The translations under genes and the position numbers were made by a program. From Streptomyces sp. NBC_00620 (lineage in GTDB: Bacteria > Actinomycetota > Actinomycetes > Streptomycetales > Streptomycetaceae): 64,000 nt of DNA. The stretch lies in the NCBI RefSeq assembly GCF_026341825.1, contig NZ_JAPENY010000001.1, positions 2,046,001-2,110,000 on the forward strand, in the 5' to 3' direction. The notes under the pieces are model-generated. The model did no database searches. It was not told where the DNA came from and saw only the letters and a list, made by a program, of their open reading frames with translations. Position 1 is the stretch's first letter. The number at the start of each line of letters is the position of its first letter. Positions 50,370 to 57,410 of the stretch are shown here, piece by piece.

Positions 50370-50722
50370 CGGCCACCTCCGAGGAGCGTGTCCAGCTGGT
50401 CGGCGAGGTCGCGGAGTTGGTCGGCGTGCGCGTCGAGTGTGGCCGCGAGTTCGTACAGGGCCACCGGGTCGAGGGTCTGGCTGAGCAGGCTCACCGACAC
50501 CCCGGGCTCGCGGGTGAGGGTCTCGCCGTACGGGGACTGCACGAGGCCTGCGGTGCCGATCAGGTGCCCGTGGAAACGGAGTTCGACGTCGGGGCCGAGG
50601 TGCAGGGTGTCGACGTAGTCCTCGGGGTGCCGGTCCTGGTGGCCGATGCACCACGCCGGTTCGGGGATGCTGATCTCTCCCCGGTCGAGGGTCTGCAGGG
50701 TGACGGTGCGGGGCTCGCTCAT
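50366..50722 (-). CDS. DUF6907 domain-containing protein
   Basis: 118 residues. The DUF6907 pattern is visible: DRGEISIPEPAWCIGHQDR with paired Cys/His, DTLHLGPDVELRFHGH and a C-terminal helix (ALYELAATLDAHADQLRDLA). This domain is frequent in Streptomyces integrative elements beside tra genes. Role unknown. It is coupled by 4-base overlaps on both sides. Confidence 0.75.
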   Translation of the reverse strand: MSEPRTVTLQTLDRGEISIPEPAWCIGHQDRHPEDYVDTLHLGPDVELRFHGHLIGTAGLVQSPYGETLTREPGVSVSLLSQTLDPVALYELAATLDAHADQLRDLADQLDTLLGGGR

Positions 50723-51099
50723 CGGCCTTCACCTCGAGCGGTGTTCTCGTCGGCGAGGAACGCGGCTACGACGGGGAACTGTGTCTCGACCGAGCGGCGG
50801 GCCGCCTGGTCGGCGAGGAGGTCCGCCTCCTCGGCCGCGGCAAGTTCGGCGCGGGCCTGCCACGTCGGGTAGGTGAGCGGGTGCTCGGCCGTCCACTCGC
50901 GGAGGCGGGCCGTGTGGTGGGCGATGTCGTCGTGCTGCAGGAGCAGTTCGACGATGACGCGGGTGTCGGAGGCGCGGCGGGTGAGGAGGTCGGCGCGGAC
51001 GGTGTCGTCGATGGGCCGGTGGGCGAGGGGTACGTCGAGGGCGTCGCGGATGGCGGCGAGGAGGTCGCGGACGGGCGCGTCGAGGGTAGGTTCCTGCAT
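50719..51099 (-). CDS. Hypothetical helical protein of the tra operon
   Basis: 126 residues from ATG 51099 (MQEPTLDAPV). It is all-helical and acidic (VRDLLAAIRDALDVPLAHRP, RVIVELLLQHDDIAHHTARL, ARAELAAAEEADLLADQAAR). No family known. A hairpin separates it from the gene upstream, so its expression may be attenuated. Confidence 0.65.
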   Translation of the reverse strand: MQEPTLDAPVRDLLAAIRDALDVPLAHRPIDDTVRADLLTRRASDTRVIVELLLQHDDIAHHTARLREWTAEHPLTYPTWQARAELAAAEEADLLADQAARRSVETQFPVVAAFLADENTARGEGR

Positions 51100-51135
51100 G
51101 GGTCTGGCTCCCTGGTTCGAGGGGGTTCGGGCCAA

Positions 51136-51173
51136 GGCCCCGGGCCAGCGGTGGAGTCGCTGAGCCCGGGGCC
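51136..51173 (-). terminator. Intra-operon hairpin (possible attenuator)
   Basis: GGCCCCGGGC (51136) and GCCCGGGGCC (51164) form a 10-bp perfect stem within the leftward tra operon, between the 202-residue gene and the rest. It could reduce expression of the distal transfer genes. Confidence 0.65.
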
Positions 51174-51185
51174 GTCTTGGTTGAG

Positions 51186-51794
51186 CTACGCGCGGGCCTG
51201 GTGGTCGGTGAACACCCGGTCTGCGAGCGCGTCGACCTGGTCCAGGAAGGACCGCAGCTCCGCGGTCTTCTGACGGACCGAGGCCGCGTCGGTGAACTCC
51301 GCGTTGCGGATGTAGACCGTGGCGCGCGGGTCGTCGCTGGACAGGCCGATCATTCCGGCGTCGAGGAGAGACTCGCGGCCGGTCTCGTCCATGACCTTCA
51401 GCAGGTCGTGGCCGCTGTGGTCGTAGTGCGGGCCGGTCTCGATGCAGTCGCGGTACACCGGGCAGGCGGCGGGCTGCCGCATGACGTTGAACTGCGCGAT
51501 CAAGTCGGCAGCGAGCTGGCTGGCAAGCTCGACGGTGTACTTGTCCGGCACGGCCTTCTGCATAGCCGTGTGGACCGCATTGGGCGTAGCGGCGATGACC
51601 TTGACGAGGTCGAGGAGGATGCCCTCGTCCTCGGGGTGCTCGCGGGCGCCGACGTCGGCCAGCAGCTCGGCCACGTGCGGGTAGTTGCGGGCGATGTGCC
51701 GGTCCGCGGACTCGGCAGCGGCTGCGGTCTGGACGGCGTACGGCAGGTGGCCGGCCGTGTTGGTGTCGACGGCGGGGACGTGGTTGGTACGCAT
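51186..51794 (-). CDS. Hypothetical 202-aa protein of the tra operon
   Basis: Starts at ATG 51794, overlapping the upstream stop. Helical and acidic (ADRHIARNYPHVAELLADVG, YTVELASQLAADLIAQFNVM), with two Cys in CPVYRDCIETGPHYDHSGHD, a possible metal site. The C-terminal block reads DPRATVYIRNAEFTDAASV. No family recognised; probably an element-specific accessory of transfer or replication. Confidence 0.65.
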   Translation of the reverse strand: MRTNHVPAVDTNTAGHLPYAVQTAAAAESADRHIARNYPHVAELLADVGAREHPEDEGILLDLVKVIAATPNAVHTAMQKAVPDKYTVELASQLAADLIAQFNVMRQPAACPVYRDCIETGPHYDHSGHDLLKVMDETGRESLLDAGMIGLSSDDPRATVYIRNAEFTDAASVRQKTAELRSFLDQVDALADRVFTDHQARA

Positions 51795-52180
51795 CAGGCA
51801 GCCACCACCAGGGCGACGCGGGCGAACGCGGCGGCCGCGGTCTTGTCCTTGGGGCGGTACGCCATCAGCCGGGCGGCGAAGGTGTGGGCGGTGTACAGCT
51901 TCACGGCGACGGTCTTGCAGACGCGGCCCTTGAGCTTGATGCGGGTCTCGCGGACGTCGTCGGCGATCACGCCGCGGGAGAAGGCCCCGGCGAAGCGGCG
52001 GGCGGTGGCGTCGTCCAGGCCGGCCGCGACGAGGCGGGTACGGACGGGCTGAGGGGTGCCAGCGGCGACGGCGCGAAGGGCGCGGGCGGTGGCGCGGGTC
52101 TCGGCCGTACGACGGCGGAGGGTGGCGCGGAGCGTACGGCGCGTCGCGCGGTGCTCGCGGTGGGTGGGAACATGCTTCAC
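51794..52180 (-). CDS. Arg/Ala-rich hypothetical protein, first gene of the tra operon
   Basis: 128 residues from GTG 52180 with GGAG upstream. The N-terminal half is very basic (HREHRATRRTLRATLRRRTA, TRATARALRAVAAG), suggesting nucleic-acid binding; the second half is mixed (RFAGAFSRGVIADDVRETRI). It is the first gene after a divergent promoter with three operator-like repeats. No family recognised. Confidence 0.65.
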   Translation of the reverse strand: MKHVPTHREHRATRRTLRATLRRRTAETRATARALRAVAAGTPQPVRTRLVAAGLDDATARRFAGAFSRGVIADDVRETRIKLKGRVCKTVAVKLYTAHTFAARLMAYRPKDKTAAAAFARVALVVAA

Positions 52181-52274
52181 AGCGGATCTCCTGGTGATGT
52201 CAGGTGCTTCCGTCAGGCCCCCGGATCGGTGCTCTAACACCGCCCGGGGGCCGCTCCGTTTCCGGAGCGGTTAA

Positions 52275-52346
52275 CCTTGTATCTACACAGTACTCGGAAC
52301 CTTGTAGATACACAACCCCCGTGAGAGGATCCGTGTGTCTACAAGG
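52275..52346. promoter_or_regulatory. Three operator repeats in the divergent tra promoter
   Basis: CCTTGTATCTACACA (52275), CCTTGTAGATACACA (52300) and, inverted, TGTGTCTACAAGG (52334-52346). They sit between the leftward tra operon and the rightward gene at 52359, where a Kor-type repressor of transfer would bind. The third copy overlaps the leader of that gene, so autoregulation is likely. Confidence 0.7.
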
Positions 52347-52358
52347 AATGGGAGACCG

Positions 52359-52613
52359 ATGGCCGAGCAGTCCGCGGGGGCGTCGAAGCGACACACGCCC
52401 GCCCGCCCGATCCGAGTGCCTGAGCTGATGTGGAAGGCGTACGGGCGTGTCTGCGAGCGGCTCGACACCGACCGCACGAACGACCTTCTGGGGCACATGA
52501 AGGCCCGCGTCCTGGAGCACGGCACCGACGAGGACAAGGCGGACCTCGCCCGTGCCGAGCAGGAGCTCAGCGAGCGCCGCGCGCGCAAAGGCGGGCGGCC
52601 GGCCCAGAGTTGA
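52359..52613 (+). CDS. Small ribbon-helix-helix-like candidate transfer repressor
   Basis: 84 residues from ATG 52359 (GGGAG upstream; a GTG eight codons earlier is possible but overlaps the operator). HTPARPIRVPELMWKAYGRV resembles a ribbon-helix-helix strand plus helix; the rest is charged helix (ADLARAEQELSERRARKGGR). Divergent from the tra operon and fronted by three repeats, it is the best candidate for the element's Kor-type repressor. Assignment is from context. Confidence 0.62.
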   Translation: MAEQSAGASKRHTPARPIRVPELMWKAYGRVCERLDTDRTNDLLGHMKARVLEHGTDEDKADLARAEQELSERRARKGGRPAQS

Positions 52614-52762
52614 GATGGCACCGAGTGATGGCACCGCGCTGGCACCAAGTGGCCCGTACGCGTTCCGACGAGGACCAACCACGTCCGACGGCAATGCGGT
52701 TGTGACCTGCGGCGGAGCGTCTCGGCGAGTCGCGGCCCTTCATCCTCATACGAGGGGCAACA

Positions 52763-52824
52763 CACTGCTAATGCGGTTTGGGCCTTCAAGCCCATCGAGG
52801 GTTCAAATCCCTCCGCCTCCGCAC
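52763..52824 (+). repeat. att repeat of element 2, right copy
   Basis: Identical 62-bp copy of the tRNA-Ser(GCU) 3' portion. The chromosomal terminator that must originally have followed the tRNA lies just beyond it (52831-52864). Confidence 0.93.
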
Positions 52825-52830
52825 CAAGAT

Positions 52831-52864
52831 CCGAAGCCCCGGCCCATCAGGTCCGGGGCTTCGG
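52831..52864 (+). terminator. Terminator of tRNA-Ser, displaced by element 2
   Basis: CCGAAGCCCCGG pairs with CCGGGGCTTCGG, 10-base loop. It lies 6 bases after the right att, so it was probably the tRNA terminator before integration. Confidence 0.85.
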
Positions 52865-53006
52865 TGTAACCCCAGGCCAGAGCATGTTTGCCCAGCTCAC
52901 AAGGGGTGCGGCAAACGGATTTCACATGGCGGCGGCAGTCATGTAATGTTCTTCCTGTCGCCGCGAGCGGGTCGAAAGCCCAGGAAACGGCACAAAAACA
53001 AAACAA

Positions 53007-53079
53007 GCACTCGTAGCTTAACGGATAGAGCATCTGACTACGGATCAGAAGGTTGCAGGTTCGAATCCTGCCGAGTGCA
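53007..53079 (+). tRNA. tRNA-Arg(ACG)
   Basis: 73 bases: acceptor GCACTCG/CGAGTGC with discriminator A, anticodon stem TCTGA/TCAGA with loop CTACGGA (anticodon ACG) and T arm GCAGG-TTCGAAT-CCTGC. It lies next to a leftward integrase and is the likely attachment site of element 3. Confidence 0.96.
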
Positions 53080-53087
53080 CACAGGTC

Positions 53088-53115
53088 AAAGGCCCCGGAT
53101 CACTCCGGGGCCTTT
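53088..53115. terminator. Hairpin terminator after tRNA-Arg
   Basis: AAAGGCCCCGGA pairs with TCCGGGGCCTTT, 4-base loop, between tRNA-Arg and the convergent integrase. It probably belongs to the element side of the att junction. Confidence 0.85.
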
Positions 53116-53160
53116 GGCGTTTCGGGGGCGTACAGCAGCGAAGTACAGCAACGGCTGATG

Positions 53161-54393
53161 TCAGCCGGTGGCGGTGCCGCCCATCGCTTCGGACAGCTTG
53201 CCGAGCGCCGCGCGCACCTGGTCCTCACTCGCCTCCGCGTAGACCTCCATCGTCATGGCGATCTGCGAGTGCCGCAGGATGCGCTGAGCGATCTTCGGGT
53301 GGACCTTGAGGGCGACCAGGAGCGAGCTGCATGTGTGCCGGGTGTTCCGTAGGGGGATCACTCGGAGCCCGGCGCGGCGGGACCGCAGGGCGAACATGCG
53401 GGTCAGGTTGCCCGGCTCGATCGGCGTCCCGTACTTCGTGGTGAAGACCAGGCGGTGGGTGTCCTGCCAGAGATCACCCGCCGCCTTCTGGTCCCCTTTC
53501 TGCTGAGCGCGGCGCATCCTCAGGGCCTTGAGGCAGAGTTCGGGCAGCGGCAGGAAGTCGTCCGACTCCTCGGTCTTGGTCTCCCGGTGGAGGATCTGAC
53601 GGCCCGCACGCTGGATGTGGTGATCCACGTACAGTTCACCGGCTTCGGCGTCGATGGACTTCCAGGTGAGGCCGAGGACTTCACCACGTCGCAGACCGAG
53701 GCAGAGGACCAGGACCCAGGCCGCGAACAGGGGATCCTCGCGGGCGAGGCCATCAGCGAGGAACTGGCCTGCCTCAGCCGCGGACCATGGCTTGATCCGG
53801 CGGCGGCGCGGCTTGGGCACCTTGACCAAGGAGGCCACGTTCTTGGTGATCTCCTCCTCGGCCACCGCGTGAGTCAGCGCGGCCCGCAACGCATCACGGG
53901 CAGCCTGGATCACCCGCCGGGAAGGGTAGGCCTCGCAGCACTCGCCAACGGCACAGCACCGCCGCCGACTCGTGGCGCGCTTGGCATCCTTCCCCTGAGC
54001 ACAGCACTGACAGATGCCGGCCAGCTTGGTCAGCCACTCGCGCACGTCCCGGACAGTGAGCTTGTCGAGCCGTTTCGTGCCGAGGTGGGGGCCGATGTAG
54101 AGGCGCACCGAGCCCTCGTACGAGATGTAGGAGAGCGGGGCGAGATTCGGCCTTACGATCGAGTCCAGCCAGTACGACAGGAAGGCCGCCACGGTGCGGT
54201 GCCGAGTCTGTACGGGTCCCTTGCTGGCGTCGGAGTGCAGGCGGATCCACTTTTCGTGGACGTCGTCGCGGGTCTTGCCGTAGACGTACTTCCGCTTGCG
54301 GTCGCCATCCGGGGTTGTCACCCAGGCGTAGGCCGCGAAACCGTTCTTGTAGGGGTAGATGGACCCTTCGCCGTTGCCTCGCTTCCCGCTCAC
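53161..54393 (-). CDS. int: Tyrosine site-specific integrase (pSAM2 Int-like)
   Basis: 410 residues from GTG 54393 (GAGAGGTGG upstream); another GTG lies three codons earlier. The arm-binding N-terminus (NGEGSIYPYKNGFAAYAWVT), core-binding domain and catalytic domain are complete. Between them is a Cys-rich insert (CQCCAQGKDAKRATSRRRCC) typical of this AICE group. Catalytic blocks: CLGLRRGEVLGLTW, NTRHTCSSLLVAL (the first His of HxxR is Asn, as in many relatives) and RILRHSQIAMTMEVYAEAS. It overlaps xis by 4 bases. Confidence 0.92.
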   Translation of the reverse strand: MSGKRGNGEGSIYPYKNGFAAYAWVTTPDGDRKRKYVYGKTRDDVHEKWIRLHSDASKGPVQTRHRTVAAFLSYWLDSIVRPNLAPLSYISYEGSVRLYIGPHLGTKRLDKLTVRDVREWLTKLAGICQCCAQGKDAKRATSRRRCCAVGECCEAYPSRRVIQAARDALRAALTHAVAEEEITKNVASLVKVPKPRRRRIKPWSAAEAGQFLADGLAREDPLFAAWVLVLCLGLRRGEVLGLTWKSIDAEAGELYVDHHIQRAGRQILHRETKTEESDDFLPLPELCLKALRMRRAQQKGDQKAAGDLWQDTHRLVFTTKYGTPIEPGNLTRMFALRSRRAGLRVIPLRNTRHTCSSLLVALKVHPKIAQRILRHSQIAMTMEVYAEASEDQVRAALGKLSEAMGGTATG

Positions 54394-54596
54394 GCCGACC
54401 ACCTCTCATCGTCGGCGGTGCAGCGGTTGACGTACTCGTCCACCCAGGCCGGAAGGATGCGACGGTTGCGACCGACCTTCACGGAGCGGATCTCTCCGGC
54501 GAGCACGAGCGCTTTCGTCTTGGAGAGGCCGAAGCCGAGCATTTCGGCGACCTCGGCCGTCGTGTGCCACTTCCGGTGGATCGTCACCGAAGTCAT
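54390..54596 (-). CDS. xis: Excisionase
   Basis: 68 residues with the winged-helix Xis pattern (WHTTAEVAEMLGFGLSKTKA, then IRSVKVGRNRRILPAWVDEY). It overlaps both repSA and int by 4 bases, the repSA-xis-int arrangement of pSAM2. It should direct the integrase toward excision. Confidence 0.9.
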   Translation of the reverse strand: MTSVTIHRKWHTTAEVAEMLGFGLSKTKALVLAGEIRSVKVGRNRRILPAWVDEYVNRCTADDERWSA

Positions 54597-55882
54597 GCGG
54601 TCGGTTCTCCTTCCGTTCCGGGGGCGGGTTCGAGGGTTGCGGCGAGCCAGGCTTCGGCGGAGGAGAGGCCGGTTCCGGCGAAGGCCCAGTGGGCGAGGAC
54701 GTACGTCGTATCCGGCTCGGGGCCGTTGGCTGCTGCCTGCTCTCGGCGCCAGGCGGCGCGGGCGTCGCGGAGGGCGCCGAGAGTGGTGGAGTAGCGGCGG
54801 GACTTGGTGGAGAAGTGGCCGCGGAAGCCGAGCATGTGGGCCCAGGCTCGGAGCCGGAGGTCCTCTAAGTCCTTGCGGGCGCCGAGGGCCCAGGCGGTTC
54901 GGATGAGTTGGCGGGCGTGGTCGGTGATGTCGAGCTGGGCGAGTTCGGCGAGGAACTTCAGGGGGCGGTCCAGAGCTCCCGTGGCGGTTTCGGCGCCCTT
55001 GGTGGCGTACTTGGCGATGTAGGAGGCGACGGCCCGTTCGGTGAGTTCCTGGTCGCTGTCGAAGTCGGCGCTGCGGATGGTGCGTACGTCGAGCTGTCGG
55101 CCGAAGGTGAAGGTGTGGGCGCGTCCGTCGATGACCGGGCCGTCCACGTGGACGTGGGCAACGGCGGCGCTGATGGCGTCGGTGAGGAGTTCGGCGGTCC
55201 CCCAGGTCGGCGGTGGGGTGTTGCCGCCCTCGGGGCCGTCGATGCGGATGACGGCGTGGAAGTGGACGGCGCCGCGTTTCTGGTACTCGGCGACCTTGGC
55301 GAAGGACACCCGGGCGTGCCCGCGGAACGCGCGCTGTGAGAGTCCGGCGCGCTTGGCGACCTCCCGGCGCAGGTAGGTCGAGAAGCGGCGCCAGAGCGGA
55401 CCGGCGTGCGCGTTCCAGAGGACGGCCGCTTCGTAGTCGTACGACTGTGGATTGAGCGGAGTGCCGAGTGCGTCGTCGTCCTGGTCGTGGTGGACGCCGC
55501 AGCGGCAGCGGCGTACCGAACCGGCGGGCCCGGTGGGGCGGTTGTGGACGGGGCCGAAGCTCGGCGCGGTGAAGGTGGCGAAGACGCGGGGGTGTGCGGC
55601 GACGCGTTCGGGGGTGCCCTTGCCTCCGCGGAGGCCGGAGGTGATCAGGTGGAAGGTGTCGCGGCGGTAGACCTCGGCGCAGGCTGCGCAGCGGGTCGTG
55701 CGGCGGTTGTTGCAGCGGACGAGGAGGTGACCGGCCGGGAGGGTGGCGGAGTCGAGTTGGTGGAGGACGTTGCCGATCTCGCCGGTGCGGGTGTTCACGT
55801 CGTACTCGGTGCGGTGGCCGTCGAGGCGGATCGGGTGGGTGCAGCCGCCGAGGCCGGAGAGCTGGCGGAGGAGGCCGGGCAT
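54593..55882 (-). CDS. repSA: RepSA-type replication initiator
   Basis: 429 residues from the first canonical ATG (55882). Conserved Rep blocks are CTHPIRLDGHRTEYD, CNNRRTTRCAACAEVYRRDT (zinc-like Cys cluster), VFATFTAPSFGPVH, GAVHFHAVIRIDGPEGG (HUH-like His pair) and the rolling-circle Tyr region VASYIAKYATKGAE. RepSA nicks an origin for rolling-circle replication of the excised element. The conserved frame extends about 21 codons upstream (RSTPPPLSELGELASLGT). A strong AGAAGGAG lies before two ATC codons (55940-55945) and no ATG, GTG or TTG, so the true start is unclear. Confidence 0.88.
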   Translation of the reverse strand: MPGLLRQLSGLGGCTHPIRLDGHRTEYDVNTRTGEIGNVLHQLDSATLPAGHLLVRCNNRRTTRCAACAEVYRRDTFHLITSGLRGGKGTPERVAAHPRVFATFTAPSFGPVHNRPTGPAGSVRRCRCGVHHDQDDDALGTPLNPQSYDYEAAVLWNAHAGPLWRRFSTYLRREVAKRAGLSQRAFRGHARVSFAKVAEYQKRGAVHFHAVIRIDGPEGGNTPPPTWGTAELLTDAISAAVAHVHVDGPVIDGRAHTFTFGRQLDVRTIRSADFDSDQELTERAVASYIAKYATKGAETATGALDRPLKFLAELAQLDITDHARQLIRTAWALGARKDLEDLRLRAWAHMLGFRGHFSTKSRRYSTTLGALRDARAAWRREQAAANGPEPDTTYVLAHWAFAGTGLSSAEAWLAATLEPAPGTEGEPTA

Positions 55883-56046
55883 GGTGCCGAGTGAGGCCAG
55901 TTCGCCGAGTTCGGACAGTGGGGGCGGGGTGGAGCGGGTGATGATGGCTTTCTCCTTCTGGCTTTGGTCAGGAGGGGTTGGGCCCCCGGGGCGGCGGATG
56001 CTTGGCGGTATCGAGGCCGTCCCGGGGGTCTGCTGATCAGCGGCTT

Positions 56047-56292
56047 TCAGCGGCGGTGCTGGTCGCGAAGCATCGAGCGCAGGACCACGGCGGCGATGGC
56101 AACGGAGATGGCCGAGACGGCGACGGCGGCCAGGAGCGCGGTCAGTACGACTCCACCGACGAGGACGGCCGCGACCGCTCCGGTGCTGATGGATATCTGC
56201 GGGACCGGCCGGCGCACGGGCGCCGGATCGGCCGGAGTATGGGCATGCGCGGGCGGAGGCGTCGGGCTGTCGGGGTACTTGGGCATGAACAC
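56047..56292 (-). CDS. spdD: SpdD-like spread protein
   Basis: 81 residues from GTG 56292 (GAGGAG upstream). A Pro/Ala/His-rich N-terminus (DSPTPPPAHAHTPADPAPVR) is followed by a hydrophobic stretch (ISTGAVAAVLVGGVVLTALL, VAVSAISVAIAAVVL) and a basic end. Matches SpdD-type proteins of Streptomyces AICEs, which help intramycelial spreading. An operator-like site lies 20 bases upstream. Confidence 0.8.
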   Translation of the reverse strand: MFMPKYPDSPTPPPAHAHTPADPAPVRRPVPQISISTGAVAAVLVGGVVLTALLAAVAVSAISVAIAAVVLRSMLRDQHRR

Positions 56293-56311
56293 AGCGGAAC
56301 TCCTCTTATCT

Positions 56312-56327
56312 ACTCGTCTAGTCGTGT
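56312..56327. promoter_or_regulatory. KorSA-like operator before spdD
   Basis: ACTCGTCTAGTCGTGT resembles the ACTCGTCTATACGAGT site upstream of korSA (12 of 16 positions). It lies 20 bases before the spdD start and overlaps the end of the preceding gene. Confidence 0.55.
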
Positions 56328-56512
56328 GAGCCGTTTATGACGTCCACGCCGGAGCGGGTGCCGGACTCGATGACCGGAGCCATGAAGGTCTGTGAGAGCC
56401 AGAAGCCGAACAGGGCGATCACGACGACGATCCAGGTACGAACGCCGAGGAACTTGACCGCTCCCCAGGCGAAGAAGCCCAGGACGACGACAAGCGGCAG
56501 GCTGACAGTCAA
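56318..56512 (-). CDS. Small membrane protein of the AICE spread cluster
   Basis: 64 residues from a TTG at 56512, with AAAGGA 7 bases upstream. Two hydrophobic helices (VSLPLVVVLGFFAWGAV, TWIVVVIALFGFWLSQTFM) and a polar end. It corresponds in place to the SpdB-type proteins of pSAM2-like elements. Confidence 0.7.
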   Translation of the reverse strand: MTVSLPLVVVLGFFAWGAVKFLGVRTWIVVVIALFGFWLSQTFMAPVIESGTRSGVDVINGSHD

Positions 56513-56524
56513 GGGATGGTCCTT

Positions 56525-56716
56525 TCAGCGCACGGGGCAACGGTGGGTACGGGCCGCCAGTTCGGCGGCGGCGCGGCTGTCGTAGTCGGCGGAGAATCCG
56601 CAGCGCGGGGCGGTGCAGGCGGCGGTGTGCTTCTCGCGGCCCCGGCCGTCGTACGACGTGCCGACCTGAACGGGGCCGATGCGGGTGACGGAGCGGAAGC
56701 GGCGGTTGGCGGTCAC
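56525..56716 (-). CDS. Mobile element transfer protein (small, SpdA-like)
   Basis: 63 residues from GTG 56716, AAAGGAG upstream. Basic N-terminus (TANRRFRSVTRIGPVQVGTS), two Cys near the middle and one at the end (CTAPRCGFSADYDS, RTHRCPVR) and GRGREKHTA. Streptomyces AICEs regularly encode this family between spd genes and the DUF2637 gene. Role in transfer is inferred from conservation. Confidence 0.75.
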   Translation of the reverse strand: MTANRRFRSVTRIGPVQVGTSYDGRGREKHTAACTAPRCGFSADYDSRAAAELAARTHRCPVR

Positions 56717-56728
56717 GCGGATCTCCTT

Positions 56729-57325
56729 TCAGAGGTGAGCGGCGATGGCCTCGGCCATGGGTGCGGGAACGCCGAGTCGGGCGCGGAGGGTTGGGGTGTC
56801 GATGGCGGCTCCTGTACGGGCCTGGTGCTCGGCGGCGACCTTGCGGGCGTGCTCGACCAGGGCGGCTGGGACGGATACGGCGGGTGTTGTTTCCGGGGCC
56901 GGAAGCGAGGGTGACTCGGGTTCGACGTCGGCCTCCTGGTCCACGGCGTGCTCCACGGCTGTCGGCGCCGAGTGGGCGAGGAGCGTTCCGCCGAGGAAGG
57001 CGACCGCGGGCCAGCCCGCGACGAGGATGCGCAGCCAGGCCGGCACCTGGTCCATGTCGAGCAGTCCGGCGGTGGCGACGTTCGCGCCGAGTGACGCGGT
57101 CAGCGCGATGACGAACCAGCACCACCCGGCCACTTTCGCCTCACCGGTCCGCAGCCGACGCCAGGCGGCGACGAGCAGCAGGTCGACGGAGATGGGATAC
57201 GCCCAAGCTTTCCACCCGTCCTGACCGGCCGCCGAAGCGATGTCGTGCAGGTGGGCGAAGGACAGCGCGGCGGCGATGACGGCTTGGACGAGCACCGCGT
57301 CGACGCGGGCCAGTTGGGCGCGCAT
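56729..57325 (-). CDS. DUF2637 membrane protein
   Basis: 198 residues from ATG 57325 (AAGGAG upstream). Four hydrophobic helices (VLVQAVIAAALSFAHLHDIA, WAYPISVDLLLVAAW, WCWFVIALTASLGANVATAG, ILVAGWPAVAFLGGTLLAHS) match DUF2637, followed by an acidic linker and a C-terminal winged-helix-like region (TLRARLGVPAPMAEAIAAHL). DUF2637 genes accompany traSA in AICEs and may form part of the transfer or spreading complex. Confidence 0.85.
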   Translation of the reverse strand: MRAQLARVDAVLVQAVIAAALSFAHLHDIASAAGQDGWKAWAYPISVDLLLVAAWRRLRTGEAKVAGWCWFVIALTASLGANVATAGLLDMDQVPAWLRILVAGWPAVAFLGGTLLAHSAPTAVEHAVDQEADVEPESPSLPAPETTPAVSVPAALVEHARKVAAEHQARTGAAIDTPTLRARLGVPAPMAEAIAAHL

Positions 57326-57410
57326 GCTGCGGCTCCTTCCGGGTTCGGGCATGGGAGGGGTAGGGAGTTGGCGCGAGGCGGTCACGCCGACCGGGATCGG
57401 GAGGGGAAGG

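Larger units (their letters stand above)
29742..52824. mobile_element. Integrative element 2: 23-kb AICE/phage hybrid in tRNA-Ser(GCU)
   Basis: Bounded by identical 62-bp direct repeats. From left: integrase and an HTH gene leftward, a divergent switch, then rightward XRE and excisionase-like genes, primase-helicase, iterons, small genes, a phage-like block ending in a tape-measure protein, a leftward lipoprotein-like gene and Cys-rich trio, a rightward WhiJ-like triad and a leftward tra operon (TraB, Spd-type proteins). It combines AICE replication and transfer modules with tail-type cargo. No capsid, portal or large terminase gene is visible. Confidence 0.88.

Noticed and set aside
53455..54906. 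483-codon plus-strand frame opposite the integrase and excisionase
   Set aside because: Antisense shadow; the minus strand carries the catalytic integrase motifs.
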